64,000 bases of DNA from an uncultured Lachnospiraceae bacterium (GTDB lineage: Bacteria; Bacillota; Clostridia; Lachnospirales; Lachnospiraceae): contig CAJUMJ010000030.1 of the NCBI GenBank assembly GCA_910587095.1, forward strand, positions 1 to 64,000, given 5' to 3'. Below the pieces are notes generated by a model. It had not been told where the DNA came from. It ran no database searches and saw only the letters and a list, made by a program, of their open reading frames with translations. Numbering within the stretch: the first letter of the stretch is position 1; each line of letters opens with the position of its first letter. Below are positions 57,386-64,000 of this stretch, piece by piece. Made by a program: the position numbers and the translations under genes.

Positions 57386-57694
57386 TTATGCTATTACTTT
57401 GTCGCTTTCTTCTTCTGCTAACTGAAAGATTATTATTGCTTTGCTTTCTTTTTCCGTTCCGTATGTGTGCGGTAAATTTATGAGTTCTATTTTGCAGTTT
57501 CCGCTCCATTCATTTCTAACTACGTCTTCTATTGAATTGAAAGATATTGTTTCCCCGCTTGTAATGTCTATTAGCTGTACTTCTTTGACACCTTTATTTA
57601 CATACGCTTCAATGATTGATAATTTTAATTCTGCAATCGTAAGTTCCCTTGTTTCTACCTTTCTTTCTCTGTAGCCTAAATATTTTAACTTCAT
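57386..57694 (-). CDS. small phage protein, 102 aa
   Basis: ATG at 57694 after GGAAGGCGGGAAAAGAA; first gene behind the second operator-bearing promoter. Alpha/beta protein with ELTIAELKLSIIEAYVNKGVKEVQLIDIT and a charged end. No family recognised. Confidence 0.6.
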   Translation of the reverse strand: MKLKYLGYRERKVETRELTIAELKLSIIEAYVNKGVKEVQLIDITSGETISFNSIEDVVRNEWSGNCKIELINLPHTYGTEKESKAIIIFQLAEEESDKVIA

Positions 57695-57750
57695 TTCTTT
57701 TCCCGCCTTCCGTTTTATTTGTGTTTGGTTTACTTCCTTTCTGTGATTAT

Positions 57751-57796
57751 AATATATCACATATTGCGCAATATGTCAATACATATTACGCAATAT
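57751..57796 (-). promoter_or_regulatory. second operator-bearing promoter, near-copy of the one at 57011
   Basis: Minus-strand TTGACA (57774-57779), 17 nt, TATATT (57751-57756). ATATTGCGCAATAT (57761-57774) and ATATTACGCAATAT (57783-57796) occupy the same places as in the 57011 promoter, and 36 bp around them are identical in both. Confidence 0.83.
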
Positions 57797-57878
57797 TTCA
57801 AAATATTTTTAGGCATAGAAAAAGCGCCAAAACACAAGGCTTTCTTGCGTTCTGGCGCCTGCTGCCGGGCGGCGCTCT

Positions 57879-58034
57879 CTATATCCCGTGTACGACGTTC
57901 ATTTGACAGCCGAAAGTGACCACACAGGCCTTTGGCGTCCGCCCATGCTCCACCTGAAAAGCCGACACATAAATCCGGCATTTTTCTATATATTCCTTTT
58001 GACGCTCCAATTCCTCTCTGTTTTCTTTTGCCAA
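57879..58034 (-). pseudogene. miaB: stranded 5' end of the native host miaB
   Basis: TTG at 58034 with AAGAGGAAAAGA upstream opens a 51-residue frame, MAKENREELERQKEYIEK..., which reads ACVVTFGCQMN and then stops after VVHGI. FGCQMN is the MiaB N-terminal motif found at residues 55-60 of the intact gene at 20520-22037. Downstream of the motif the sequence turns into phage DNA (CCCGGCAGCAGGCG). It stands next to degV, where the native miaB would begin. It is the promoter-proximal piece cut off by integration. Confidence 0.85.
57896..57914. other. attR, right prophage-chromosome junction
   Basis: CGTTCATTTGACAGCCGAA, 17/19 identical to attL. TGACA at 57904-57908 is the shared core. The host side is the stranded miaB 5' end; the phage side begins with the CCTGCTGCC-bearing arm. 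Confidence 0.8.
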
Positions 58035-58176
58035 TCTCTTTTCCTCTTTGTCTTTTATATAAATCAGAATACAGGATATATGCGACCGCATAATATTTCC
58101 CACTCACCTGCGTACACATTACACAGCGCAAAACTTCCGGCGCGCGGGGAATGCGAAGTATTTTACGGATTGAACG

Positions 58177-59064
58177 CTACGCGTTCAACCGCTTGCAGCA
58201 GGCCACCGCCAAAGCACCCGGCCCAATATGGCAGGCGATACTCAGAGAAAGGGGATCCATATGCACGTCAAAGCCCGGGAACGCGTTTAGAACCTCCGTC
58301 TTTAACTGCTCGGCCGCCTCCCTGTCATGTGTGTAGGCGATCTGCAACCAGATATTATCAGCCAAAGCGCCGTCGAAACGCTTCTCCATATCGTTTCTGA
58401 TGGCGTTTATCATAATGCTCTTTCCCTGCGATACGGTTCTCGCCTTGGCGAACGCATCCAGCTTTTCGCCCTGAATCTGCAAAACAGGTTTCAGACGCAG
58501 GATTGTCCCAAGCGCCGCAGCCGCAGGGGTGATCCTGCCTCCCTTTTTCAGATAGTACAAGGTATCCAGCATAATATAGATGCTTGAGTTGAACTTATCC
58601 TCCTCCAAAGCCTGCTTTACCCGGGCCGCATCAAAGCCTTTTTCTATCAGCATCAGGGCGTCAAGGGCCGACTGCCTCTGTGTCACGGAGATCCGCTGGT
58701 TGTTGACCACCTGCACCCTTCCGTCATAGTCCTGTGCAAGCATCAGCGCACTCTGGCAGGAGCCGCTAAGGCCGCTGGACATGGGAATGTGTACGATCTC
58801 GTCATAGGAAGCAAGCAGCTCGTCCCACAGCTTCATCACATCCTCAGGGCTTGGCTGGCTTGTGATCACATCCGCGTTCTCGGAAAGTCTCCGGTAAAAC
58901 TGCTCCTGAGTCAGGGTGATGTCTTCATAGAAAGGTTCCTCATTAATCATAAAAGGCATGGGAAGCACATACAGACCGCACTCCTTTGCCTGACTTTGCG
59001 TAATGCCGCTGTTACTGTCTGTCACGACCGCGATTTTTTTTGTCATAGTCATCCTCATTTTCAA
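58177..59064 (-). CDS. DegV family fatty-acid-binding protein
   Basis: A 295-aa two-domain DegV/FakB-type protein. VVTDSNSGI opens it, and ITSQPSPEDVMKLW with IPMSSGLSGSCQSA form the fatty-acid carboxylate site. Such proteins present fatty acids to the FakA kinase. A DAK/FakA-type gene lies at 61181-62857, so the pair may work together. It was directly upstream of miaB before integration. Confidence 0.88.
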   Translation of the reverse strand: MKMRMTMTKKIAVVTDSNSGITQSQAKECGLYVLPMPFMINEEPFYEDITLTQEQFYRRLSENADVITSQPSPEDVMKLWDELLASYDEIVHIPMSSGLSGSCQSALMLAQDYDGRVQVVNNQRISVTQRQSALDALMLIEKGFDAARVKQALEEDKFNSSIYIMLDTLYYLKKGGRITPAAAALGTILRLKPVLQIQGEKLDAFAKARTVSQGKSIMINAIRNDMEKRFDGALADNIWLQIAYTHDREAAEQLKTEVLNAFPGFDVHMDPLSLSIACHIGPGALAVACCKRLNA

Positions 59065-59103
59065 AATTTAAATCCGTTTTTGTTCTCCCTTACGAGTTTA
59101 CCG

Positions 59104-61170
59104 TCAGATACTCCTAAAGTCAACATCCTTTGCATTTCGCAAATCCAGGATTTTTCTTAAGGTTTCAAATTCTTCTCCCGAAAGATCCCTATCCTTTGCG
59201 AGTACCTTTTGGGCCCAGTCGCTTGCGCTTTGTAAGACCGCCGCATCCCGATAGATATCACCCAGCATAAACTGTAAATCCCCGCTCTGTCTGATCCCGA
59301 AAAGATCCCCCGGCCCGCGCAGAGCCAGATCCTTGCCGGCAATATAAAAGCCGTCGTTCGATTCGTTTAAAATTTTTAACCGCTCCAGGGTTTCCGGGCG
59401 CTTGGACTTGCTGATAAAAATACAGTAGGATTGCTTGTCTCCCCGGCCAACCCGACCACGTAGCTGATGAAGCTGTGCCAATCCGAAGCGCTCGGCGTTT
59501 TCCACCATCATCACCGTGGCGTTCGGCACATTGATCCCCACCTCAATCACTGTGGTGGATACGAGCACATCGATATTATGCGCCTCAAAAGCCTCCATGA
59601 TACGGTTTTTCTCGTCGGGACGCATTCGGCCGTGGAGAGACGCAACCCTTACTGTCTCAGAAAGCACGCTCTTTAACTTTTTTGTGTAGGAGGCGACATC
59701 TTCAAGTTCCTGGGTTTCTCCCTCCTCCACCATCGGGCAGATGACATAGACCTGCCTCCCCTGGCTCACTTCTTTCTCGATAAACTTGTAGGCGGTATTG
59801 CGGTAAGAGGTGTTCACCACACAGTTTTTGACCGGAAGCCTGTCGGCCGGCAGTTCATCCAGCACAGATATGTGCAGATCCCCATACAGTATAATCGCCA
59901 AAGTTCTGGGAATAGGCGTGGCGCTCATGACAAGCACATGCACCGTTTTGTTTCTCTCGGGAACCGCCTCTCCCTTCTTAGCCAGACTCTCCCGTTGCCT
60001 GACCCCGAATCTGTGCTGTTCGTCCGTGATCACGAGAGCCAGCTTTTTATAGGCAACCTTTTCCTGAATCAGCGCATGGGTGCCGAGGATCACGTCCGCC
60101 TCCCCGCTCTCGATCTGCGCATAAATGTCCCGCCTGTCTCTGGACTTGACTGACCCGGTCAGTAAAACCGGATTTATCTGCAATCCATACTTTTTTTTCA
60201 AATTCAGCAGACTCTCATAGTGTTGTCTTGCCAGAACCTCTGTGGGGGCCATCATGGCCCCCTGACAGCCGTTTGCCGCGCACATGACAAGCGCAAGAAA
60301 GGCAAGTATGGTCTTTCCTGAGCCGACGTCTCCCTGGATCAGCCGGTTCATGGCATACTCGCCGGTCAAATCTCCCTTGATTTCTTCCCATACCCGGGCC
60401 TGCGCGCCTGTCAGCCGATATGGAAGCGCCTCAATCAACCGTTTTGTCTGAGCCATCTCAATCATGGGGTACTCGCATTTCGTCCTCTCGTTCTCTTCCC
60501 GCATCCTGCGAAGCGTCAAAATAAACTGAAAGAACTCGTCAAACACAAGCCTTTTGCGGGCTTCTATAAGAAGCTCTCTCCTTGTGGGAAAGTGCATCTG
60601 TTCCACCGCCTCCCTATAGCCGGGGAATCCCATATCCCGGCGAATAAACGCGGGCAGAGGATCACCGGACAGATCCACAAGACTGACAGCCTGTTTTACC
60701 GCTTTCGTGATGGCGTTGTTGGTAAGACCTTTTGTGGTGGAATAACGCGGCTGCATACAGTCCGTCAGCTTTCCGTATTCTTCCGGCTTGTAAATACCGG
60801 CCTGCTCCATCACATACCGATCCTTTCTCTTTTGCAGACATCCCCTGAAAATATAAGTCTGATCGCGCTTTAAGCTGTTTTTCAGATAAGGCATGTTGAA
60901 ATATGTCAGATGCAGCATGCCGCCTTCACAGGATATCTGGAAGGTGGTGACAGACAGGCCCCTCACGTGCCTTGTTGCCACATTGCCGGCAATCCGGCCG
61001 GCCACCGCCGCCATTTCTCCATCCCCTGCCTCGCTTAAAGAGACAGGCTCCTCAAACTGCTCGTAATCTCTCGGGTAATAAAAAACAAGCTCCTCCGCGG
61101 TAGAAATATGCAGTTTTTCAAAGAGGGCGGCGGTTTTTTCACCGACGCCCTTTAAAGTCCTTATATCCAT
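59104..61170 (-). CDS. recG: ATP-dependent DNA helicase RecG
   Basis: A 688-aa branch-migration helicase that reverses stalled forks. Wedge domain at the N-terminus (LKGVGEKTAALFEKL), Walker A GDVGSGKTIL, DEQH box ITDEQHRFGV, and helicase motifs SATPIPRTLA and QLRGRVGRGDKQSYC. The ATG at 61170 is chosen; the longer frame into the DAK gene would add 31 residues that no RecG has. Confidence 0.94.
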   Translation of the reverse strand: MDIRTLKGVGEKTAALFEKLHISTAEELVFYYPRDYEQFEEPVSLSEAGDGEMAAVAGRIAGNVATRHVRGLSVTTFQISCEGGMLHLTYFNMPYLKNSLKRDQTYIFRGCLQKRKDRYVMEQAGIYKPEEYGKLTDCMQPRYSTTKGLTNNAITKAVKQAVSLVDLSGDPLPAFIRRDMGFPGYREAVEQMHFPTRRELLIEARKRLVFDEFFQFILTLRRMREENERTKCEYPMIEMAQTKRLIEALPYRLTGAQARVWEEIKGDLTGEYAMNRLIQGDVGSGKTILAFLALVMCAANGCQGAMMAPTEVLARQHYESLLNLKKKYGLQINPVLLTGSVKSRDRRDIYAQIESGEADVILGTHALIQEKVAYKKLALVITDEQHRFGVRQRESLAKKGEAVPERNKTVHVLVMSATPIPRTLAIILYGDLHISVLDELPADRLPVKNCVVNTSYRNTAYKFIEKEVSQGRQVYVICPMVEEGETQELEDVASYTKKLKSVLSETVRVASLHGRMRPDEKNRIMEAFEAHNIDVLVSTTVIEVGINVPNATVMMVENAERFGLAQLHQLRGRVGRGDKQSYCIFISKSKRPETLERLKILNESNDGFYIAGKDLALRGPGDLFGIRQSGDLQFMLGDIYRDAAVLQSASDWAQKVLAKDRDLSGEEFETLRKILDLRNAKDVDFRSI

Positions 61171-61180
61171 ATCCGCCCGT

Positions 61181-62857
61181 CTACTCCGCCGAAATGATAT
61201 AGTAATAAATCGGCTGACCGCCATATTGCAGTTCGATATCGCATTCCGGGAATCTCTCCGCAATCCGCTCTTTTAATTTCTCCGCGTCCTCCTGCGAAAT
61301 CTCCTCACCGTAATAGACGCTGATCAGCTCTTTCCCCTCGCTCATCATGGCTTCCACCATTTCAAACGCCACTTTGGAAATCGCCGATCCGACCGACAAA
61401 ATTCCGTGATCCCCAAGTCCCATGAAATCGCCCTGCCTGATCTCCTGGCCGTCGATGACCGTATCGCGCACCGCATAAGTTACCTGTCCGGTTGACACCG
61501 CCTGCGTTTCTATAAGCATCGTCTCCTCGTTCTCCCCTACGGACAGATCCGGTACATAGTTGATCACCGCCGTGATACCCTGCGGCACGGTTTTTGTCGG
61601 AATCACGATGATCTTTTTGTCCTTTACGAGGGACCTCGCCTGGTTGGCCGCCAAAATAATATTTTTGTTGTTCGGAAGAATAAAGATGTTGTCCGCGTTT
61701 ACCTTGTCGATGGCATTTAGCATATCTTCCGTGCTTGGGTTCATCGTCTGGCCGCCCTCAATAATATAATCGACGCCCAACCCCTTAAATATTTCCGCAA
61801 TCCCGTCTCCCGCGGAAACGGCAATAAAGCCCACATCTTTCTTCGGCCCGGGTAAGACCTCCTCCTTGGCCGGTTTTTCTTCCTGCCTGGACATCTTGAA
61901 AAGCTTTTCCTGATGTTCCAGACGCATATTGTCAATCTTCATGTTAGAAAGCGCGCCGTACTTCAATGCCTTCTGGATAGCCAGACCAGGATCATTGGTA
62001 TGTACGTGAACCTTTACCACGTCCTCGTCCGCCACAACCACGATGGAATCGCCGATCGATTCCAGATAAGCCTTGAAATCAAGCTCCGTCTTTATATTAA
62101 AAACCTTGTTTAACATGATGATAAACTCGGTGCAGTAACCGAACTTAATATCCGCGCTGGCCTGTGCCTCGAAATTCGGTTTTCCCGAAACCGTCCGGCT
62201 TTCCCTGTCAAAGGTCAGGTCGATTTCCTTTCCAAGGTAAGCGTCATAGGCGCCTTTGAGTACCTGCATCAACCCTTGACCACCGGAGTCAACAACGCCT
62301 GCCTGCTTTAAAACCGGTAAGAGCTCCGGCGTCTGCAAGAGCGCCTCGTCGGCCCGCGCAATCACCTGGCCCAAAAACTCAGTCATATCTTCCGTACCCG
62401 CATCCGCAAGCTCCCGGGCCTTTATGGCCCCTTCCTTCGCCACGGTCAAAATCGTGCCTTCCTTGGGCTTCATGACCGCCTTGTAAGCCGTTTCAACCGC
62501 CTTCTCAAAAGCGCTCGCAAGCACAGGAACCGTAATATCCGTGCACTCCTTCACACCCTTTGTAAACCCTCTGAAAAGCTGCGACAGGATAACGCCCGAA
62601 TTTCCCCTGGCTCCCCTCAATGACCCTGATGAGATCGCTTTGCACAAGGACGCCATATCGATATCCCCCATGTCATAGAGGGCAGATACCTCCCTGGCAG
62701 CCGCCATGATGGTCATTGTCATATTTGTGCCCGTATCGCCGTCCGGTACGGGAAAAACATTCAGCTCATTGATCCATTCCTTTTTGCTCTCCAGATTTTT
62801 CGCTCCGGCCAGAAACATTCTGGCCATCAATCCGGCATCTATCGTCTTTGAATCCAC
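61181..62857 (-). CDS. DAK2-domain fatty-acid kinase-like protein (YloV/FakA type)
   Basis: A 558-aa protein. The DhaL/DAK2 domain contains NVFPVPDGDTGTNM, with the three aspartates that bind ADP-Mg, and GARGNSGVILSQ. A middle domain and a DegV-like C-terminal domain follow. This is the order of FakA, which phosphorylates FakB-bound fatty acids. Its position next to Asp23 (YloU) and recG is as in Bacillus. Confidence 0.9.
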   Translation of the reverse strand: MDSKTIDAGLMARMFLAGAKNLESKKEWINELNVFPVPDGDTGTNMTMTIMAAAREVSALYDMGDIDMASLCKAISSGSLRGARGNSGVILSQLFRGFTKGVKECTDITVPVLASAFEKAVETAYKAVMKPKEGTILTVAKEGAIKARELADAGTEDMTEFLGQVIARADEALLQTPELLPVLKQAGVVDSGGQGLMQVLKGAYDAYLGKEIDLTFDRESRTVSGKPNFEAQASADIKFGYCTEFIIMLNKVFNIKTELDFKAYLESIGDSIVVVADEDVVKVHVHTNDPGLAIQKALKYGALSNMKIDNMRLEHQEKLFKMSRQEEKPAKEEVLPGPKKDVGFIAVSAGDGIAEIFKGLGVDYIIEGGQTMNPSTEDMLNAIDKVNADNIFILPNNKNIILAANQARSLVKDKKIIVIPTKTVPQGITAVINYVPDLSVGENEETMLIETQAVSTGQVTYAVRDTVIDGQEIRQGDFMGLGDHGILSVGSAISKVAFEMVEAMMSEGKELISVYYGEEISQEDAEKLKERIAERFPECDIELQYGGQPIYYYIISAE

Positions 62858-62915
62858 CGTTTCGATCCTCCCTTACTGTAAAAGTCTAAACCTTGCAGTC
62901 GTTGTGCATAGACCT

Positions 62916-63275
62916 TTAGTCAATCACTTTCACACCTTCCACGAAGATGTTTATCTTTTCCACTTCTATCCCCGCAAATTCCTCAACCTTATATTTCACG
63001 CTGTCAATCAGATTGTCCGATACGGCCAGAATACTCACGCCATAGGACACGATAATATGAAAATTGATGGTGAGCTTATTGTTGTTTAAATACACCTGGA
63101 TGCCGCGCGTCATACTGTCTTTTTTGAGAAGTTTCACAAGTCCGTCCCTGACGCTCATACTCGCCATGCCAACCACGCCAAAGCACTCCATCGCCGCATT
63201 TCCCGCAAACTGTGCAATCACTTCCTGGTCAATCGAAATATTTCCCATATGGGTATCCATTGAAGAGACTTTCAT
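62916..63275 (-). CDS. Asp23/Gls24 family protein (YloU)
   Basis: A 119-aa protein with family pattern GNISIDQEVIAQFAGNAAMECFGVVGM and IVSYGVSILAVSDNLIDSVKYKVE. Found in front of the YloV/FakA gene in most Firmicutes; role in envelope homeostasis or in lipid metabolism is not settled. Confidence 0.9.
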   Translation of the reverse strand: MKVSSMDTHMGNISIDQEVIAQFAGNAAMECFGVVGMASMSVRDGLVKLLKKDSMTRGIQVYLNNNKLTINFHIIVSYGVSILAVSDNLIDSVKYKVEEFAGIEVEKINIFVEGVKVID

Positions 63276-63375
63276 AGACTACCTCCTAAATTATTTTTCT
63301 TTCCAAACGCCTATATTATAACATTATAACCCGATATCCATAAAAAAGAAACCGAAAAAAAACTATAATTTATAC

Positions 63376-63404
63376 TTGCAATCTCTTCCACTTTCTGCTA
63401 TTAT
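63376..63404 (+). promoter_or_regulatory. rpmB promoter
   Basis: TTGCAA, 17 nt, TATTAT on plus, about 55 nt before the rpmB start and divergent from the Asp23 operon. The ribosome site is TTAGGAGGTG. Confidence 0.75.
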
Positions 63405-63458
63405 ACAAATGTTGCTTAAGCGAAAAAAGAAACGACTGTATCGTTAGGAGGTGCAAAG

Positions 63459-63644
63459 ATGGCTAAATGTGATATTTGTGGTAAAGGCGCTCATTTCGGC
63501 AACAATGTCAGCCATTCTCATAGAAGATCGAACAGGATCTGGAATTCCAATATTCAGAATGTAAAATGCATGGTGAATGGCGCTAGCAAAAAGCTTCATG
63601 TGTGTACACGCTGCCTTAGATCCGGCAAGGTGGAGCGCGCGTAA
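63459..63644 (+). CDS. rpmB: 50S ribosomal protein L28, zinc type
   Basis: A 61-aa large-subunit protein. Two cysteine pairs (CDICGKG and CTRCLRSGK) give the zinc-binding form; the basic SHSHRRSNRIW stretch is typical. One of the few host genes on plus. TTAGGAGGTGCAAAG precedes the ATG. Confidence 0.96.
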   Translation: MAKCDICGKGAHFGNNVSHSHRRSNRIWNSNIQNVKCMVNGASKKLHVCTRCLRSGKVERA

Positions 63645-63674
63645 TAAATCCGTTTATGAAAAAGCACTAAAACA

Positions 63675-63704
63675 GGGTTGACTTGATTAGTCAGCCCTCT
63701 TTTC
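63675..63704 (+). terminator. rpmB terminator
   Basis: GGGTTGACT/AGTCAGCCC, a 9-bp stem with a 5-nt loop, then TCTTTT. Placed 30 nt after the rpmB stop. Confidence 0.85.
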
Positions 63705-63741
63705 ATGCAATACATATGTTCACAAACCCAATCCACAAAAT

Positions 63742-63778
63742 ACATGCAGACCAAAATATCAAGCCTGCATGTATTTTT
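63742..63778. terminator. second hairpin, overlapping the J-domain gene end
   Basis: ACATGCAG/CTGCATGT stem followed by ATTTTTCA on plus. It includes the stop codon of the minus-strand J-domain gene, so it can end read-through from rpmB. Confidence 0.6.
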
Positions 63779-64000
63779 CATACTCTCTCTTCAAGTGCTC
63801 GTACTCTATATTAATTTTCTGGATCATCTCCGTATCCCCCGCCACATTGTCCGGGTGGAAAATCTTCGTCAGATCCTTATATCGTTTTTTGAGTGTCATC
63901 GGATTGCTCACACCGTGAAAAAAGATGCTGATTTCCGGGTGAGCGCCATAATCATAATAGATCTGCTCCTGCCTCAGCTCCTTTTGGGCCGCGAGCCTGG
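63759..64000 (-). CDS. J-domain (DnaJ-like) protein, C-terminal part only
   Basis: The window edge cuts the gene; the last ~79 residues are present. The J-domain shows MTLKKRYKDLTKIFHPDN, with the HPD tripeptide that stimulates DnaK, and ends with helix IEYEHLKREYEKYMQA. The J-domain is at the C-terminus, unlike DnaJ itself, so this is another J-protein common in Clostridia. Confidence 0.75.
   Translation of the reverse strand, partial: RLAAQKELRQEQIYYDYGAHPEISIFFHGVSNPMTLKKRYKDLTKIFHPDNVAGDTEMIQKINIEYEHLKREYEKYMQA

Larger units (their letters stand above)
21865..57908. mobile_element. integrated 36-kb siphovirus-type prophage with serine integrase and DGR
   Basis: Bounded by the near-identical 19-bp segments at 21857-21875 and 57896-57914, both in miaB coding sequence. 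It holds the full set expected of an HK97-like tailed phage: terminase, portal, ClpP-type protease, capsid, connectors, tail tube, frameshifted chaperone, tape measure, Dit, tail tip, holin, endolysin, cI/cro switch and recombinase. Most genes are on the minus strand; only cI, the recombinase and one small ORF are on plus. The one clearly broken gene is the methyltransferase at 48850-49556, so the prophage may be functional. Confidence 0.93.

Noticed and set aside
57757..58131. 124-aa minus ORF spanning the right junction
   Set aside because: It is a shadow frame across attR; the adjoining frame with TTG start carries the MiaB text FGCQMN and a ribosome site.
1..64000. tRNA, rRNA or riboswitch genes
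   Set aside because: I saw no cloverleaf, rRNA stretch or known riboswitch core on either strand.

Overview
The window looks like the chromosome of a low-GC-lineage Gram-positive anaerobe of the Clostridia, most likely Lachnospiraceae. The evidence is a minCDE / PBP2 / mreBCD / rodA / mgsA cell-shape cluster, a miaB-mutS-mutL-miaA-ynbB order, an endonuclease-type MutL, a zinc-type L28, and a yloU-yloV-recG block next to rpmB. No species is claimed. Almost all host genes lie on the minus strand.

Layout. (1) 1-15.6 kb: HlyD-like protein, P-loop protein, DacF-type carboxypeptidase, mgsA, rodA, minE-minD-minC, PBP2, mreD-mreC-mreB, radC, DUF4321 protein, ynbB-like gene, miaA. (2) 15.6-22.0 kb: mutL, mutS, miaB. 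Two intergenic segments fold into the same multi-stem RNA architecture with compensatory changes. (3) About 21.87-57.91 kb: a complete-looking 36-kb siphophage-type prophage. From left to right it carries endolysin, holin, a diversity-generating retroelement (DGR), tail, head, portal and terminase genes, an early region, a divergent cro/cI switch, a large serine recombinase, and a small right-arm operon. (4) 57.9-64.0 kb: a stranded 5' piece of the host miaB, degV, recG, DAK/YloV, Asp23/YloU, rpmB (plus strand) and the end of a J-domain gene.

The prophage sits inside miaB, at the codons for the conserved FGCQMN iron-sulphur motif. The displaced host 5' end (TTG start, about 46 native codons) lies at 57.9-58.0 kb next to degV. 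The miaB that is expressed now has a promoter, leader and first ~60 codons supplied by the phage. Its leader matches the leaders of phage genes, so integration rebuilds a full-length chimeric miaB instead of destroying it.

The DGR has one template repeat (TR) and two variable repeats (VRs). VR1 is in the adjacent tail-tip protein. VR2 lies 24 kb away in a DUF6273-like protein of the early region. All 20 differences from the TR (9 in VR1, 11 in VR2) fall at TR adenines. Each copy is followed by a hairpin, at exactly the same 29-nt spacing in both VRs.

The prophage also carries at least 14 copies of a palindrome, ATATTGCGCAATAT or one- to two-base variants. Some lie in the -35/-10 spacers of two right-arm promoters, in pairs 22 bp apart. 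Others lie between Shine-Dalgarno and start codon of several genes. A ribbon-helix-helix protein encoded in the same operon is the natural candidate regulator. A strand-biased CCTGCTGCC motif, a G9 tract that breaks a phage methyltransferase, an HUH replication initiator in place of a recognisable replisome, and a CCCAAAC tail-chaperone frameshift site are further points of note.
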